Both the position numbers and the translations under genes were made by a program. From contig NW_023998432.1 of the NCBI RefSeq assembly GCF_014805625.2, positions 4,520,707-4,584,706 on the forward strand: a stretch of 64,000 bases of DNA, in the 5' to 3' direction. Under the pieces are notes generated by a model, which made no database searches, was not told where the DNA came from, and saw only the letters and a list, made by a program, of their open reading frames with translations. This document shows positions 43,569 to 56,162 of this stretch, one piece after another. How positions within the stretch are numbered: position 1 is the stretch's first letter; each line of letters begins with the position of its first letter. This stretch comes from Glossina fuscipes. Its lineage: Eukaryota; Arthropoda; Insecta; Diptera; Glossinidae.

Positions 43569-45226
43569 CTATTTTCTAAAGTTTGGGATACCAGTTTCAA
43601 TTTTAATATTATTTATGGGCGTCGTCCGAAAAGCATAGCAACTTGCTCTGAGGGCGTGCTGATAGACCGGTTTAAGGATGTTGATATTAGGTTTGCAGCA
43701 ATTGCCATAAATTATCAAAGCACAGTCAATCTTGCCTAACAGAAGCATTTTGGTAAGATAAACAATAGTGTTAAAGTGCGCATGGCTTTTCCAAGCAGCG
43801 TGCTGTGTGAAATTCAACCTTGTTAAAATAGAAATTTTTGACCGAAGACAGTGTGCTTTCCAACGATATTTGTTGGCAAACATGAGCCCGAGAATGTGCA
43901 TCGTATGCAAGTTTATTACTGGTAAGTCATTAATATACATTAGTTGATTTTCTGCGTCGCATATCTGCTTTCGACAAATGTGCATTTTTTTTGGATTTTT
44001 GTATGGAAATTTTAACCGCTGGTGAGTTTGCCTATGCGGAGATCTCTCGTCCAATAGATTCGAGCGTGTTGATTTCCTCCATCTTTTTCTTTTGTTAAAA
44101 TGTATACATCGCCCGCGTAGAGACAACGTTCGACTCTTGGTACACGGCAAAAAATTTTTCTAATTTCGTTGGATGCGATTTGGAAAAGCGTGACAGACAG
44201 AGAAGTTCCTTGCGGAATGCTATTCATTGGCGGAGAGGAATCAGAGAGATGATTGTTGATTCTAACTTTAAGCCGCCGATGCGACATGAATGATTCGATG
44301 TGGTTGAAGAATTTGGATCCAATATTGCACGAATTCGAGAGTCTTCGAATAGCATGAAGACTAACTCTGTTAAATGCTTCTTCGAAATCAATTGAGAGAA
44401 TTGTTACACGATTTTGTTAGGAATTTGAATTGCTTGTAAAATAATCAACATATGAAAGAGTGTCGATGCACCCTCTACCCCGCTTGATACCAACTTGTTG
44501 CTTTGTAATCAGTTCTTGGACTCAAGAAACCAAGATAATCTAGATGCTATAATCTGTTCTAATAGTTTTGAGAGGCGAGATAAAAGAGAAATTGGCGATA
44601 GTCCGATGCGATGAAGATTATTTTTGACTTTGGAATTGGACTGCTGCCAGTTTCCACATGCAGGGTATACGGCCAGTCAAAAATATTGTATTATATAGAT
44701 CCCGTAATTTCATTTTATGTGAATTAGACAGAGTACTGATCATTAGGTATGAGATGCGATCTAGACCAGATGTACTCCTCTTCAGTTTGGAGGGATAACT
44801 TTCAACTTCTAAGGTAGATATACAATTTTTCAGGAACATGGCACATTTGTCAATAGCATTTGAAAGGGAAATTGGCGTCCTTTCATTTTCGATGAAAGCA
44901 TTGGAAAAGTGGCAATCAGAGGAATATTCGCACCACACTTTTCCAAAATAGTTAGAAATCTCATCTGCGTCAGTTAAACTTCCATTGGGAGTGCAGATGG
45001 CAGAAATTTGATTCAAATTTGAAGTCTCATTGAGTGTGTTGATTTTGTTCCAGACAACTTTCATTGATATTCTGTGAATTCTTTTCGAGAAAAGGTCGAA
45101 ATTAAGTGCCTTTGATTTTCGTAATTCCTTCCTGAATAGAGCATTGGCCTTTTTGTATAATAACAAATGATTATTATCAGGACGTCTTTTAAAGCGGTGC
45201 CATAGATCTATTTTGTTTTTCCTCAA
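43569..45226 (-). pseudogene. I-element ORF2 reverse transcriptase, broken
   Basis: The 44618-45226 frame is the RT N-terminal region (RKNKIDLWHRFKRR to STSGLDRISYLMI, IPCMWKLAAV). 44012-44287 holds NSIPQGTSLSVTLF and CLYAGDVYI, where the catalytic YADD has become YAGD. 43569-44150 holds the thumb (MHILGLMFANKY, RASCYAFRTTPINN). Frameshifts separate the three parts. Confidence 0.85.
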
Positions 45227-46014
45227 TAACGAAAGCGTGTTGTTCCACCAAGGAGCCTAGCTCTTTCGGAAAAGCCGTTGGATTGAGGAATAGAAAGGTG
45301 AGCAGCCGTGCGATTCGGTTTAGACATAATAGCAACATCATGGTTGCACTTCCCGTTAAATGACTTTGAGTTCAGAAATGACTCGGCCTGTTTGGAGTAA
45401 TTGATCCAATCCGTATTGTCTAGGAGGAATTTGGCTGTTTTGCTGGAGTAACAGAGGACTTTGAAAGCTTAAGATCGATTATGATTGGAAAGTGATCATT
45501 ATTATGTAGATCATTAGAATTAGACCAGTAAACCAAAGGAAGAAGAGTCGGGGAGCAACATGTTAAATCAATATTAGAAAAGGTGTGATGAGTTGAAAAG
45601 TGCGTTGGTGTTCCATCAATTAAAATGCAGAGATTGCTTTAAATGAAGGCCTTTTCTAAAGCAGTATCACGGCTCCCTGTTGAGCCCCAGATGGTATTCC
45701 ACCAAGTAAAGTCGCCCCGCATAATTAATGGGGGGGAAAGCACAGAGAATAAGTTATAGATTTCTTACTGAGAAAACGATTGCGAAGATGGGATATAGAG
45801 CGAAAGCACGGTAAACTTTATGTTTAAGATTATTTGTATAGCTACGGCTTATATATATGAGCTTAAATTTATGCGTTTGTGATGTATACTTGATTTTATA
45901 AAAACAACAACTCCTTCTTTGGAATATAAATTGATCAGCATTTGGGCGGAATAGAATTAAAAGAGCTTCTGCAATGGGTCTCTTGGAGCGATATAAAGGT
46001 TGGATTAAAATCAC
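45227..46014 (-). pseudogene. I-element ORF2 endonuclease domain, broken
   Basis: Between about 45730 and 45400 the minus strand reads CILIDGTPTHFS, NIDLTCCSPTLLPLVYW and DLHNNDHFPIII, the characteristic endonuclease C-terminal half with the catalytic Asp-His pair (NDH). Stops occur before and after. PWWNNTLSLLRKNK near 45240 links it to the RT domain. Confidence 0.75.
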
Positions 46015-46081
46015 TTATGAGTGTGCGGAATTTACCAGATTTATTAATAATTCGTGACATGGAAATGGAGCGGTACGTGAG

Positions 46082-47401
46082 TTATGTTGACATGTCAGCG
46101 ACTCCGTCGAAAATGTCGCTATAGGAGTTTTGCGTGAATAATTTATTCTTGCCAGCAGAATAATCTGTATTTAGGTGGTTGCGTATATTTGAAGTGGAAC
46201 GAGTGGGCGCACGTAAATAATTTGAAATTGAAAGTTGATTAACGGATGAAAGGTTGGATTCATTACAGCTTACAATTTGTTGACTAGGGCTGAGAGCTGA
46301 TGATTCTGGGGAATTTAGTTTATTAGGGTTTACGATACGTGTAGTTGTTTTAATTTTATCAATATTTGGTGTTGTTTTGATTTTTTTAACATTATTTTTG
46401 GCGGGTGATGTATCTGGTTTCGATATATGATTTTTGGCTGATGGCAGAACAGATTTGACATTCGAAAGTGTTGGAGTTAAAGGCTTATTGGGCTCAATTT
46501 GCGAGGCGACAGGAGCATAGGTATTATTTTTATGAATTTTTTGGGTTCCAGTTGGATATATTTCCCTGCACTTGCGGCGCGATTCTCCCATGCTACACAG
46601 CAATTTTTTATTTTGATTTTTTAAATTTCATCCATTTGTATATAACGTGGGCATTGTTTGTCTAACGCCGAGTGCTGATCATTGCAATTTATACAGCAAC
46701 TACGCGTACGTACAGCTTTCAGAATGTGGAAGAAGACCACAGTTAGCACAAGATAAAGTACTGTTCCACTTTTATGCCATATGACCAAGGCTATAGCAAT
46801 TTTTGTATCTCATGGTATTTGGAACGTAGAGATCCACTTTACATTTATACCAAGCCACATCAACTGTTTTCGATGATCGATAGCAATCACAGGTCACAAT
46901 TATCCTTCCTGTAGGAGGAATTTAATTTGGTGAATTTATAAACTTCAGTCACGCCTTGATGGCTTATTTCGCTAACTATTTCGTCTTCCGGTACATGTTT
47001 AAAGCATGGGGCATATATTACGCCTTTAACGGAGTTAAGTTTGTCATGTAGTTTAGCGGAAATAGCACATTAATTAACTAATGATTTCGATTTTTTGAGG
47101 TTTTCGGCTGCGCGCGGGTTGTCAGCGAGGACAAGTAAATTCCCATCGTATAGAATCGAAATAGACTCTATATATACAGTGTAATGCTATCCAGTGATTT
47201 TTTAATAGCAAAAGAGCTGATTTGTGAAATTGTTATGGTAGGGTTAGTTGAAGAAGTCACAACATATTTTTTCTCAATAGGAGTGATGCTACTGGTTGGC
47301 AACACCGCAAAGTCCGAATTTTTAATTTTTTTTCTTTGGTGGGATACGTCTGCTAATAGATAAAATCTATTTGAGTTTTTATCTGGCGGCCCCGAGCCCA
47401 T
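46082..47401 (-). pseudogene. I-element ORF1 (gag-like), broken
   Basis: The start is at 47401 (MGSGPPDKN). A gag-like middle follows in shifted frames, then a CCHC knuckle at about 46620-46695 (CINCNDQHSALDKQCPRYIQ), and a Lys/Asn/Pro-rich tail (46603-46082) ending GVADMST. It binds element RNA in intact relatives. At least two frame switches interrupt it. Confidence 0.8.
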
Positions 47402-47690
47402 TATGACTTATGGTCGTCTATTATTTAGTAATTTGGGAAGTAACCCCTTACTTGAAAAGGTTTGAGAACTACTGAGGAGAATGTCAATTGATTTCAATTT
47501 TTTATTTTTATTTATTTTTTTGATTTTTTTTATTATATTTTGAGGAAACAAAAGCACATACTATCCGCGATAATCAGTTTTTGTAAAGACACTGAAACGA
47601 CACGAGCTAAACACACAAAAACACCGAAAACAATTAAAAAATCGCAGACGAAAAAGAAAACACGCACTACTCAGAACACAAGTCGACAGT

Positions 47691-49625
47691 TTTTATAATA
47701 AAAATAAACCATTCTATTACAGATAATATTTAAAATATAATTTCTTTTTATTATTAACCAAAGCGATAAATCTTTAAAAGTATTAATACAATATTCACAT
47801 ATTTACGGATATTTATAATAATAACCTTATAAGCCGGCCTTTTAAAGATTTTTTTGCACACGCTTTGATATATGCTATGAAATAAGCTTTCTACCAGTGT
47901 GTGAAAAGCTGCTTCCTTTTTTTTGCTTTGTATCAGAAAAGTTTTGTTGATAGAGTGACCATATGACTAGTTCATCAAGAAGAAACAAGCTTTCATTTCG
48001 TTCTCGGTGCTTAAAAACAGTTTGACACGTGCGTTTTATTTTAGTTTCACACGAAAATTACTTTTAATGTGGTATAACCAACGCAACGCGAAATAACTGG
48101 ATATCGGAGAATTGTTTTGGTTTAAATATAACCTCTCCCTTTCTCTCGCTCTATATATATACATATATAAATGTAATATATGTGTGCATAGATGTGAAAT
48201 TAACTTTTTTTTTATACATATACATATGCTAAATTAATTTTTATTGGAATGGAAATGTGTTTAGTTCATCATAATTGAAGTGTAGCAAAAAGTGAAAAAG
48301 TGCTCCGAAAGGCAGGAAATTTATTTAATTTATACACTTATTTTAATTATTGTTATAATAACATTTTAAGCAACGTAAATATAATAAAATCTATGGGATT
48401 ACTTTTGAAGTGAACCTTTGAAATTTCAATGAAATAACTTCTTAATTATAAAAGGTGAGTAAAATGTTTGTTTATTCGTTAAGCGTTTACCATGCTATCT
48501 TTGTGTTTTACTAATTAATTCATTGCTTATTGATAAATATATTATTTATTTAAAAAATAATAGACAACAGTAGATAAACGAGCAATTTAGCAAGTGGTGT
48601 GTCATTACACTTATTCAATCAAATGTGGAGTTTTCTGCTTCGCAAAAATGTAGGCAATTTTTTGTATTCCCTAGTAGCTTTAAACTAGACTATTGACAGT
48701 TGAAGAATTTATCGATCCACCTGCTATATGTTCCACGGTTTCTTATGTTACGATTCGAGCATATTATCTATCAATATATTCACTAATTAATTCATTGTCT
48801 ACTTATGAATATATTCACTTATAAAAACATAAGAAAAATGAAGAAAAGAAACAAAAGTATCGAAATATTGTATTTTGAGATAAAATAAAACGATGTTATT
48901 ATTTTGTTTCACGTTCACTTTTTCTAATTCCATACGGTGTGAAGTTTTACTTGAATACGAAAAAAAATTTTCAGAATAATAATTCAACCCTTAAACTGGG
49001 TTTCGTTCCTTTTTTCCCTTTTAAGAAATTATTAATCCATTTTCTTATAAAAACTATTCTTAAATAAAAGCTTTCGCCACATATCTATTTTACAAAAAGA
49101 CATGTTTTTTAATAAAGAGATGAGAAATCTCTAGGTAAATAATAGTTTTAACGTATGCTGTTGTTAAAATTTTTACACTGACGGATTCTAACATACTAAT
49201 TCATTACTAAAGTTACCGACGTGGCAGATGCAATGAATTCGAATTATCTTTATATTAGATTGCTTTTAAAGTTTATGGATAAAAAGCATGCTTGAGAAAT
49301 AATTAAAGTAACATAAATGCTTTTTTATATTATTTTATAGGATGAAAGAGAATTTGTGGTTTCGTAAGAAAAAAAGATTGTAACAATGTCAATTGCTCGA
49401 AAACTTTTTAACGAAAAGGAACTGAATTTGAACACTTTTAACTGCATTCAAAAATTCCCTTTTAAAGCGAATTGAAACCATTGCTTAATTTTTCTAACAT
49501 CGACTATAATTTAACAATTGGCTGTATATTTAAGTGTTGGGGGAAATTGACGCCATTTAAATTTGCTCATAAAATAATCCTTTTTGTAACTGAAATTATT
49601 TATAGCAGATTAAATGTAAGATTTT
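47691..49625. other. No gene recognised
   Basis: Very AT-rich sequence between the I element and mariner copy 2. A short TA-repeat lies near 48150-48180. No supported gene. Confidence 0.5.
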
Positions 49626-49631
49626 ATATAT

Positions 49632-50896
49632 AAGTTGGGGAAAAAGAAATCCATTATTTTTATATGAACTTCAGGACTTTATTTAACATGCTTCGGATTG
49701 TCCGATTTGGGTCAAATATGCACCGTTTTGTTGTACGATTTGTTGCCATTTTAAAGGTAACTTCAAAATGCCTCTCTCATAGAAGTCCTGGTCTCTATTT
49801 GCAAAAAACTCTACTAGTCGATTTTCACAATCCTCCCTAGATTCCAATTTTTTATCATTAAAGAAATTTTGCAATGCAAGAAAAAGATGATAATCGCTTG
49901 GTGCCAAGTCCGGACTGTATCGCGGATGCATTAAAACTTCCCAACCAAGCTCCCGAAGTTTCTGGCGAGTCACTGTAGATGTGTGTGGCCTAGCGTTGTC
50001 CTGGTGGAACACGACACCTCTCTTGTTGGCCAATTCTGGCCGTTTCTGGTCAATCGCTATCTTCACACGGTCCAGTTGTTGACAGTAGAGATCAGAATTT
50101 AGCGTTTGGCCATATGGAAGCAACTCATAATAAATAATCCCCTTCCAGTCCCACCAAATGCATAGCAAAACCTTCCTGGCCGTTTGAGGTGCTTCACCGC
50201 TCTTTGACCACGATCGTTTTCGCACAGGGTTATCGTATGTGATCCATTTCTCATCTCCAGTCACCATCCGTTTAAGAAATGGGTCTATCTCATTCCGTTT
50301 GGCCAAGGCTTCGCAGATGGAAATTCGATCCATCATGTTTTTTTCTGTTAATTGGTGTGGCACCCAAACATCGAGCTTCTTTTCGAATCCAGCTTTGTGT
50401 AAATGGTATAAAACTGTTTTATGGTCGATTTTTAGCTCCTGGGCGATGTTACGACTGCTAACATGCCGGTCAACTTCGATCATTTCTCCGATTTTATCGA
50501 CATTTTCGACGACCGGCCTAACTGTGCGAGGTGCATCTTTAACATCAAAAATTCTTGAACGGGATCTACGAAACCAAAATTGCACATAATTGGCTGTTAC
50601 AGTATCGGAACCATAAACACCATTCACAATTTTAGCCGCCTGGCTTGCATTTTCGCCTTTGTCAAAGAAAATCTGTAAAATGTACCGAATTTTCTCTTTG
50701 TTCACTTCCATTTTTAACACGCTGTAACTCACAACTGAATGCACCAAACAAAAAACAGCAAAAGAATTTTTTTTACTGCGAAATGTCACCTTTCCAACGA
50801 GCATAAATATGAAATTGTTTGATCGATACTTTACGAGAAATCTATCAGTGCAGCCATCTACCGAAAAAATAATGGATTTCTTTTTCCCCAAACTAA
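49632..50896 (-). mobile_element. mariner transposon copy 2, apparently intact
   Basis: Inverted repeats of about 30 bp bound a 1.27-kb element: AGTTGGGGAAAAAGAAATCC at the left and, reverse-complemented, TTAGTTTGGGGAAAAAGAA at the right. The left repeat has lost one T relative to the right and to copy 1. TA dinucleotides flank both ends as expected for the mariner target duplication. It encodes a full transposase on the minus strand. Confidence 0.93.
49683..50711 (-). CDS. mariner transposase, full length
   Basis: The 342-aa cut-and-paste transposase starts at ATG 50711 (MEVNKEK); the upstream in-frame extension to 50891 lacks an ATG and runs through the 5' UTR into the inverted repeat. N-terminal paired helix-turn-helix motifs (about 1-110) bind the inverted repeats, WVPHQL (116-121) is the linker signature, and catalytic residues are D153 (TGDEKW), D238 (HQDNARPHTS) and D273 (YSPDLAPSDYHLF), spaced D,D34D. 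Length and motif order match family norms and no stop or shift is present. It resembles the cecropia/mellifera group more than the mauritiana or irritans groups, by inspection only. Activity is not shown by sequence alone. Confidence 0.93.
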   Translation of the reverse strand: MEVNKEKIRYILQIFFDKGENASQAAKIVNGVYGSDTVTANYVQFWFRRSRSRIFDVKDAPRTVRPVVENVDKIGEMIEVDRHVSSRNIAQELKIDHKTVLYHLHKAGFEKKLDVWVPHQLTEKNMMDRISICEALAKRNEIDPFLKRMVTGDEKWITYDNPVRKRSWSKSGEAPQTARKVLLCIWWDWKGIIYYELLPYGQTLNSDLYCQQLDRVKIAIDQKRPELANKRGVVFHQDNARPHTSTVTRQKLRELGWEVLMHPRYSPDLAPSDYHLFLALQNFFNDKKLESREDCENRLVEFFANRDQDFYERGILKLPLKWQQIVQQNGAYLTQIGQSEAC

Positions 50897-51181
50897 TATA
50901 ATATGCGGTTAAATAAACAAATAATTTTGGCTAAATATATGGAAAGAAAAGGGAGGAGAGATATAAAAAAGTAATGTAAAAAGTTAGTGGACTGTCAATG
51001 CAAATATTTAAACAAAACGTTCAAGTTAATATATATATGTTTAAGTTATATATATATATGCGAACAGCGAGCTAACCTGCTAAACTAGAAAGATTTTTTA
51101 TCAATAAAGTGATAACAAACTGGCATTACTGTAAGAAAGAAGCTTTAAACGAATAATTTCGACTCAACACCAGAATAAAAC
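50897..51181. other. Short spacer, AT-rich
   Basis: It contains TATATATATA runs near 51030-51060 and no recognisable gene. Confidence 0.5.
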
Positions 51182-52140
51182 AGGCCCTACACCATATTGT
51201 CTAACGCACTTCTTATTTTTATTATATATATATATATTTTTATATTATTTTTATTATATATAATATAATATTATATTTTGTTTCCATATAAAGGCAAATT
51301 TTTCCAGTGCTTATTTATGTCGAAGCGGGCCCAAATCGCAATCTAATTTAGTACAAATTTAATCCTTAGCTTAGAACTCAAAAATAGGCGTCGATGGTCC
51401 AAATTTTGCAGAGTTCATATTTATATGAAATTATGATAATATTATGGTTCAGTTTTTACCACCACATATTAAAACTTGGGTTTTCTGCTCTACAAAGAAT
51501 CAATTTACTTAAAAATCTTCCATAGGATTCAAATATTAGGACGAGATGGTCTAAATTTGGTACAGTTAATTTTTTTATGTTAAATTACTATTATGATATA
51601 ATTTTCATCATGAAGAATTAAATATGATATCTTTTTATTGTGTGAACTTTAGTTTTCCTTATATGAAGGAGTTCAAAAATGGCCCAAGGCGGTCAGAAGT
51701 TTCCATACCAATTGAGAATGGCGAAATATTACTACTTAGCCACTTTTGCAGAGAAATTTTGAAAATTACAATTTTTTCCCATATAACAACTTTTCAGAAT
51801 AGGGCGTTATATGAGGAGTGGTCGAAAAAGTGGACCGATCCGAACCGTTTTCAACAGCGTTCGTCCTTGGGTTAAAACATTCCACAGTAGTAAATCTATT
51901 TGCAATATCTCAAATTGCGACCTGTAGCTTGAAATTTACATGGACACACATCAGACGGACAGGCGGACCGGCAGGCCTAGATCAATTCTGATAATAACTC
52001 TGAATAATAATCTGAATAAAACTCTGAATGACTCGGCCGGTATAATAAAAGGTGGGTCTATGTGAAGCCGTTTTGCGTGTTACATACGATCGCACTAAGT
52101 TAATATACCCTGTACCACAAGTGGGGTAGGGTGTAAAGAT
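51182..52140 (+). repeat. Interspersed repeat family D, copy 1
   Basis: The first ~640 bp (GGCCCTACACCATATTG onward) are an inverted copy of 56163-56772. The last ~300 bp match 40930-41205 and end TATACCCTGTACCACAAGTG then GGGTAGGGTGTAAA, a terminus common to tephritid and drosophilid nonautonomous repeats. Non-coding; the left terminus is missing. Confidence 0.8.
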
Positions 52141-55100
52141 ATAGATATCATGGCCGTTGTATCCGCAATAAACGTCTCAAACTCGCTTGCGTTGCAGGAG
52201 GAAAATGTTCAATTAATTCGCATAACCATTATAGTCTTTCTACAAACGGATACCCGATCTAGAATCGATCCAATCAATTTAAACAAATATACATGGATCT
52301 CACATACTTCAATCTATTAAAATGTTTTGCACAAACATCAAAATTCAAAACATTTGAAGGTTGATAAAAAAGATACGTGCACTATGTATCTGGTCTTTAC
52401 CTTAATATTTTAGTATTGAAAATTATTATTATATAATATCGTAACTTGCCGTCATTATTGTTCAACTATCTTTCTCTTCTTTTAAACTAAATGCCATATG
52501 AATGAAATAGTATAGCAAGCAATGCTATACATGACGAATTAAGCGTGAGTTAATGATCTAAAATGGTCTTTATTAAACATGTCACATTATTCGTTTAAAT
52601 GGAGCTTGCAAGCAAAAGACATTGTAGGGAGAATAATGAACTTTACAATCGAATTTTAAAGTCTATTTACTGTCTCTCTTAAGTTCTTACCCAAACAATG
52701 TGATAAAAAATAACACGAAGTAAAATTAAAAAAAATAAATAAATAAAAGTTACATAATCTATACAACTCTTGATTTCACCATAAGAACATTTTTTTACTT
52801 GCTATTCTTATTGTGAACTCTAGGTAACGTTTGGACAGTTTTAAAAACTAGAAAGTATATCAATGAATATTTATATAAATAAGTTTTTTTTTTTTTTAAA
52901 CTTTTTTAAGGTTTTTTTTTTGTTTATTTTATAGACGACCTTGCTGACAAAAAACGATTCAATTTTGCGGATTACGAGAAGGTAAATAGTAAATAAATGG
53001 ACTGATGGACGTAGCTAAGTGGTTTTAAAGTTTTACAATTGCATAAGCACAAATATACGTCATGAGATCGCTGACACATAATCTTGAATAAGGTAAGCGA
53101 ATCGCCGAAATTATTGTACTCTCATCTACTATGCCTCGATATTAAAACTTAATACTTTAATATTATTAAGAAAAACGCTATATTAGTTGCTTCTCCAAGT
53201 AGTTTAATTTTTGCTTAATTGTGCAAGTAACTATGGTGCTCCAACGAGTATTTCGAGTATACACTTTCGTACTCAATTTGTGAAGTTGCAATGGTCGCCA
53301 TTTCTTAGATTTTGAAAATAAGATTAGGAAGTAGAGAAAAAAGAAAAGCAGATGGAGAAATGAAGGGATAAATTGGGTCACATGTTTAAGTCAATTTGAG
53401 ATTTCACCGCAATCAAAAGTGCGCATACAACTTGACGAACCGTTTCAGGATTATGTTCTTTTGCCGGAAAAGAATACACAAGAAGTAATTATGTCATGAT
53501 CCAAGCTAATTTCAACACATTTTTTATACAAATTTTAAGTATCTAACGTAAAACTACGAAATGAATATCATATTTAGAACATATGATAATGTCCTTTAAA
53601 AATATTGATTTTAATTAATACTTCTTGTCTTCTTCTTGTTCAACAAACAAATCAACTATAGATGACCATCTGACTGAAGTATTTATTGTGTGTCGACTAT
53701 GATAAGAACTCAATATAATGACTCGCGTAATGGTGGATAAAAGAGCTTGAATTTCATGACTAAAATATCTAAAAAAATAAAAAAGAAAAGGCAATAATGA
53801 ATAAAATATAAAATTTCCTATGCATTTAAAATAAAAAACAAACTGTAAATATCTGACTATTTATAATTATATCATTAAGCTAACATCTCGCAGCCATGCT
53901 ATAGAAATTCAGCTCTTTAAGCATTCAGCCAGCAATTGTTGTGTAAAAAATTAAATTAAAATATTCACCCGAAATTCAGCGATCTGATTGTATCCTTCCG
54001 GTTGATTATTGTGGTTGACTGAGATCAAAATAATCTCACAAGTTTATTGTGAGGACTAAGCGCGTAGCCTAATCGATCCAAAGACTTCGTTTCATTTGAT
54101 TTGTTCGTTTTCATTTGAATAACGTAAGCCATGGATACTCGCGTTGACCAAAATATGTACATTTTGCAGCGTCTCTGATTCGTTTAGCTGGGTGTGAGTT
54201 TGCCAGAAATTATATAAATGAATAAAGATAAGAAAACCTTTGCTTTCTGTAAATTTTGCAAAACCTTCGCTCATATTGACCATTTTGAGTTTAGAGTTGT
54301 TCTAACATCTGTCTTAGAGATTACTCCAAAGGCGACCTATGCGGTTAAAAAAGATATCACGGTGATGAAGGACATCTGCAGGATAAGGGAATGAAAACGC
54401 TAAGAAATCCGAGGAGTTTTTCTACCGAAACTAGACGAAACTCTTTTATGTTTGTCGACTATTTACCCTGGATATATCCCTACATTGGAACAATACGGCC
54501 CACGTTATGCCGACGTGCAATGATACCGAGAGTTTGGTCCACCGTGAGCATACGAGCTTTTCGCTATACATAGTCGAGGGTCCCCAGCCGAGATTCGGGG
54601 TCTCCCGCCCATACCTACGAAAATTGATCGAATATAGACGGTTTAAGTGGTGCTGATATGTATTTTTTCCATCGCTTTAAAAATCGTAGGTCCTTGCTTG
54701 CGTCTTTCAAAACTTCGTATACATGTTCAACGTTTGTCTAAGGAACTGCAATTTGTATTCTCAGACGTAAAATGTCCGTAGGTGCGGATTCTAACAGATA
54801 CAAACACGAGGAGTTGTTTGTGATTACTCCTAACCTTCACAAATTGAGAAAATTTGTGCACAACAACAGCTCTTAATTTGTGTAAGGCTAAAAGTGATAT
54901 GCTTGGTATATTAAGTAACCAAAAATCTTAAAACCCTTTTTTTTTTTTAATAAAACAAGATCCAAAATAAATCATATAGAGGCATGAGCTACGTAGTTTC
55001 AAAGATACCATAAAATATGGGTACAGAAAGTGAGAGTAGACATTTGTTGAATTCATAAATTAGGTGCAGCGCATATTACGCGACTTGGTATGATTGGATC

Positions 55101-56160
55101 TTTTCTCTTAAAGTTATTCTGAGCATAAAGTATAAATGTAAACATAAATCGCTATCTATAAGCGTATAAGTGAAGCGTATTAATGGGCGTTAGCGACGAT
55201 GAAAGAAAATTAATGCAACTTCCTTCTTCGGTGGCGAATAAAATAAAACTTTTCCTTCCTAGATAATCGATGTGGAAAGATAAAACGGAGGGACATTTTT
55301 CTTACCGGAGCTTTTAGAGTTGTATTTTTTTTCTTTCATCATATCACTTAATTTATATTTTCCTATTTAGCTGCTCTTGAAAAAAAAATTTTTTTAAACA
55401 ATGCCGCAATTAATAATGTCAAATTTTCTGCGAATTTTCCGTTTATAAAATTACTACATAGTGTCAAGAAATTTTTTGTTGCATACTTTTTTTCACTGCT
55501 ACAGCAAATATTTTAGTCACACTTGGATAAGGAATTTTCAAACCACACTTCTCATCATATGTTGTTACATGCAATCAAAGAGTTCTTAATTAAATTTAAC
55601 TCTTAATAAGAAAAAATAATATAAAGGTTAATAAATAGATCGCAAATAAAACTGCGTTTGTTAGAAGACTTACCGAAACTTTCAGAATAAACTCTTCTGT
55701 TGACGTTGCTGAAGTTAATATATAAGTAGTTTACGTTGCCATTTGAAGCTGGAGCATTATTGAAAGTGTTGGACGCTCTTAGTTTTTTTGGGAATTGTAG
55801 GGACCTCAAATTTTTTCTTCTAAGGAAGGAGTCCCTCGCCATCTTTAACTCTGTTCAAGCCAGTGTAGATTTTTGTGCCCTGTGGCAGTTACTCAGGTCT
55901 TCAAATATGTTTTAAAAACACGCCGCAAGCTGATCGCAGAAATACATAGTTTCGGGGTATCATCATCCTTCTTTCGGTATATTTTATAACCTCTTAACGG
56001 AAGAATATTAGGAAGTCCTTATGCCGTACCAAATTATTTCCCACTCGTCGGTTTGATTAGAACAATCATGAATTATTAAGCAAATCCTTTTTGCTTGCGA
56101 AAAAAAAATTGTATTAGGTGTTTTTTTAAGTGAACTGAATGATGGAAAATAAATTTTATT
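52141..56160. other. 4 kb without a supported gene
   Basis: No recognised family. At 55842-55680 on the minus strand an ATG in good context begins a short open stretch that meets a GTAAGTC donor, which could be a small first exon, but nothing corroborates it. Confidence 0.4.
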
Positions 56161-56162
56161 CC

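Larger units (their letters stand above)
42775..47690 (-). mobile_element. I-clade LINE, full-length but decayed
   Basis: Read on the minus strand it has a 5' UTR (from about 47690), ORF1 with zinc knuckles (47401-46082), ORF2 with endonuclease, RT and RNase H (about 46014-43060), a 3' UTR and a terminal run that is (TAA)n on its coding strand. RNase H plus TAA tail identifies the I clade. Multiple stops and shifts and a changed catalytic box make it inactive. The same 3' end occurs alone at 5203-5335. Confidence 0.85.

Noticed and set aside
55680..55842. Possible first exon with ATG and GTAAGT donor
   Set aside because: Kept only as a note: there is no downstream exon or family match to support it.
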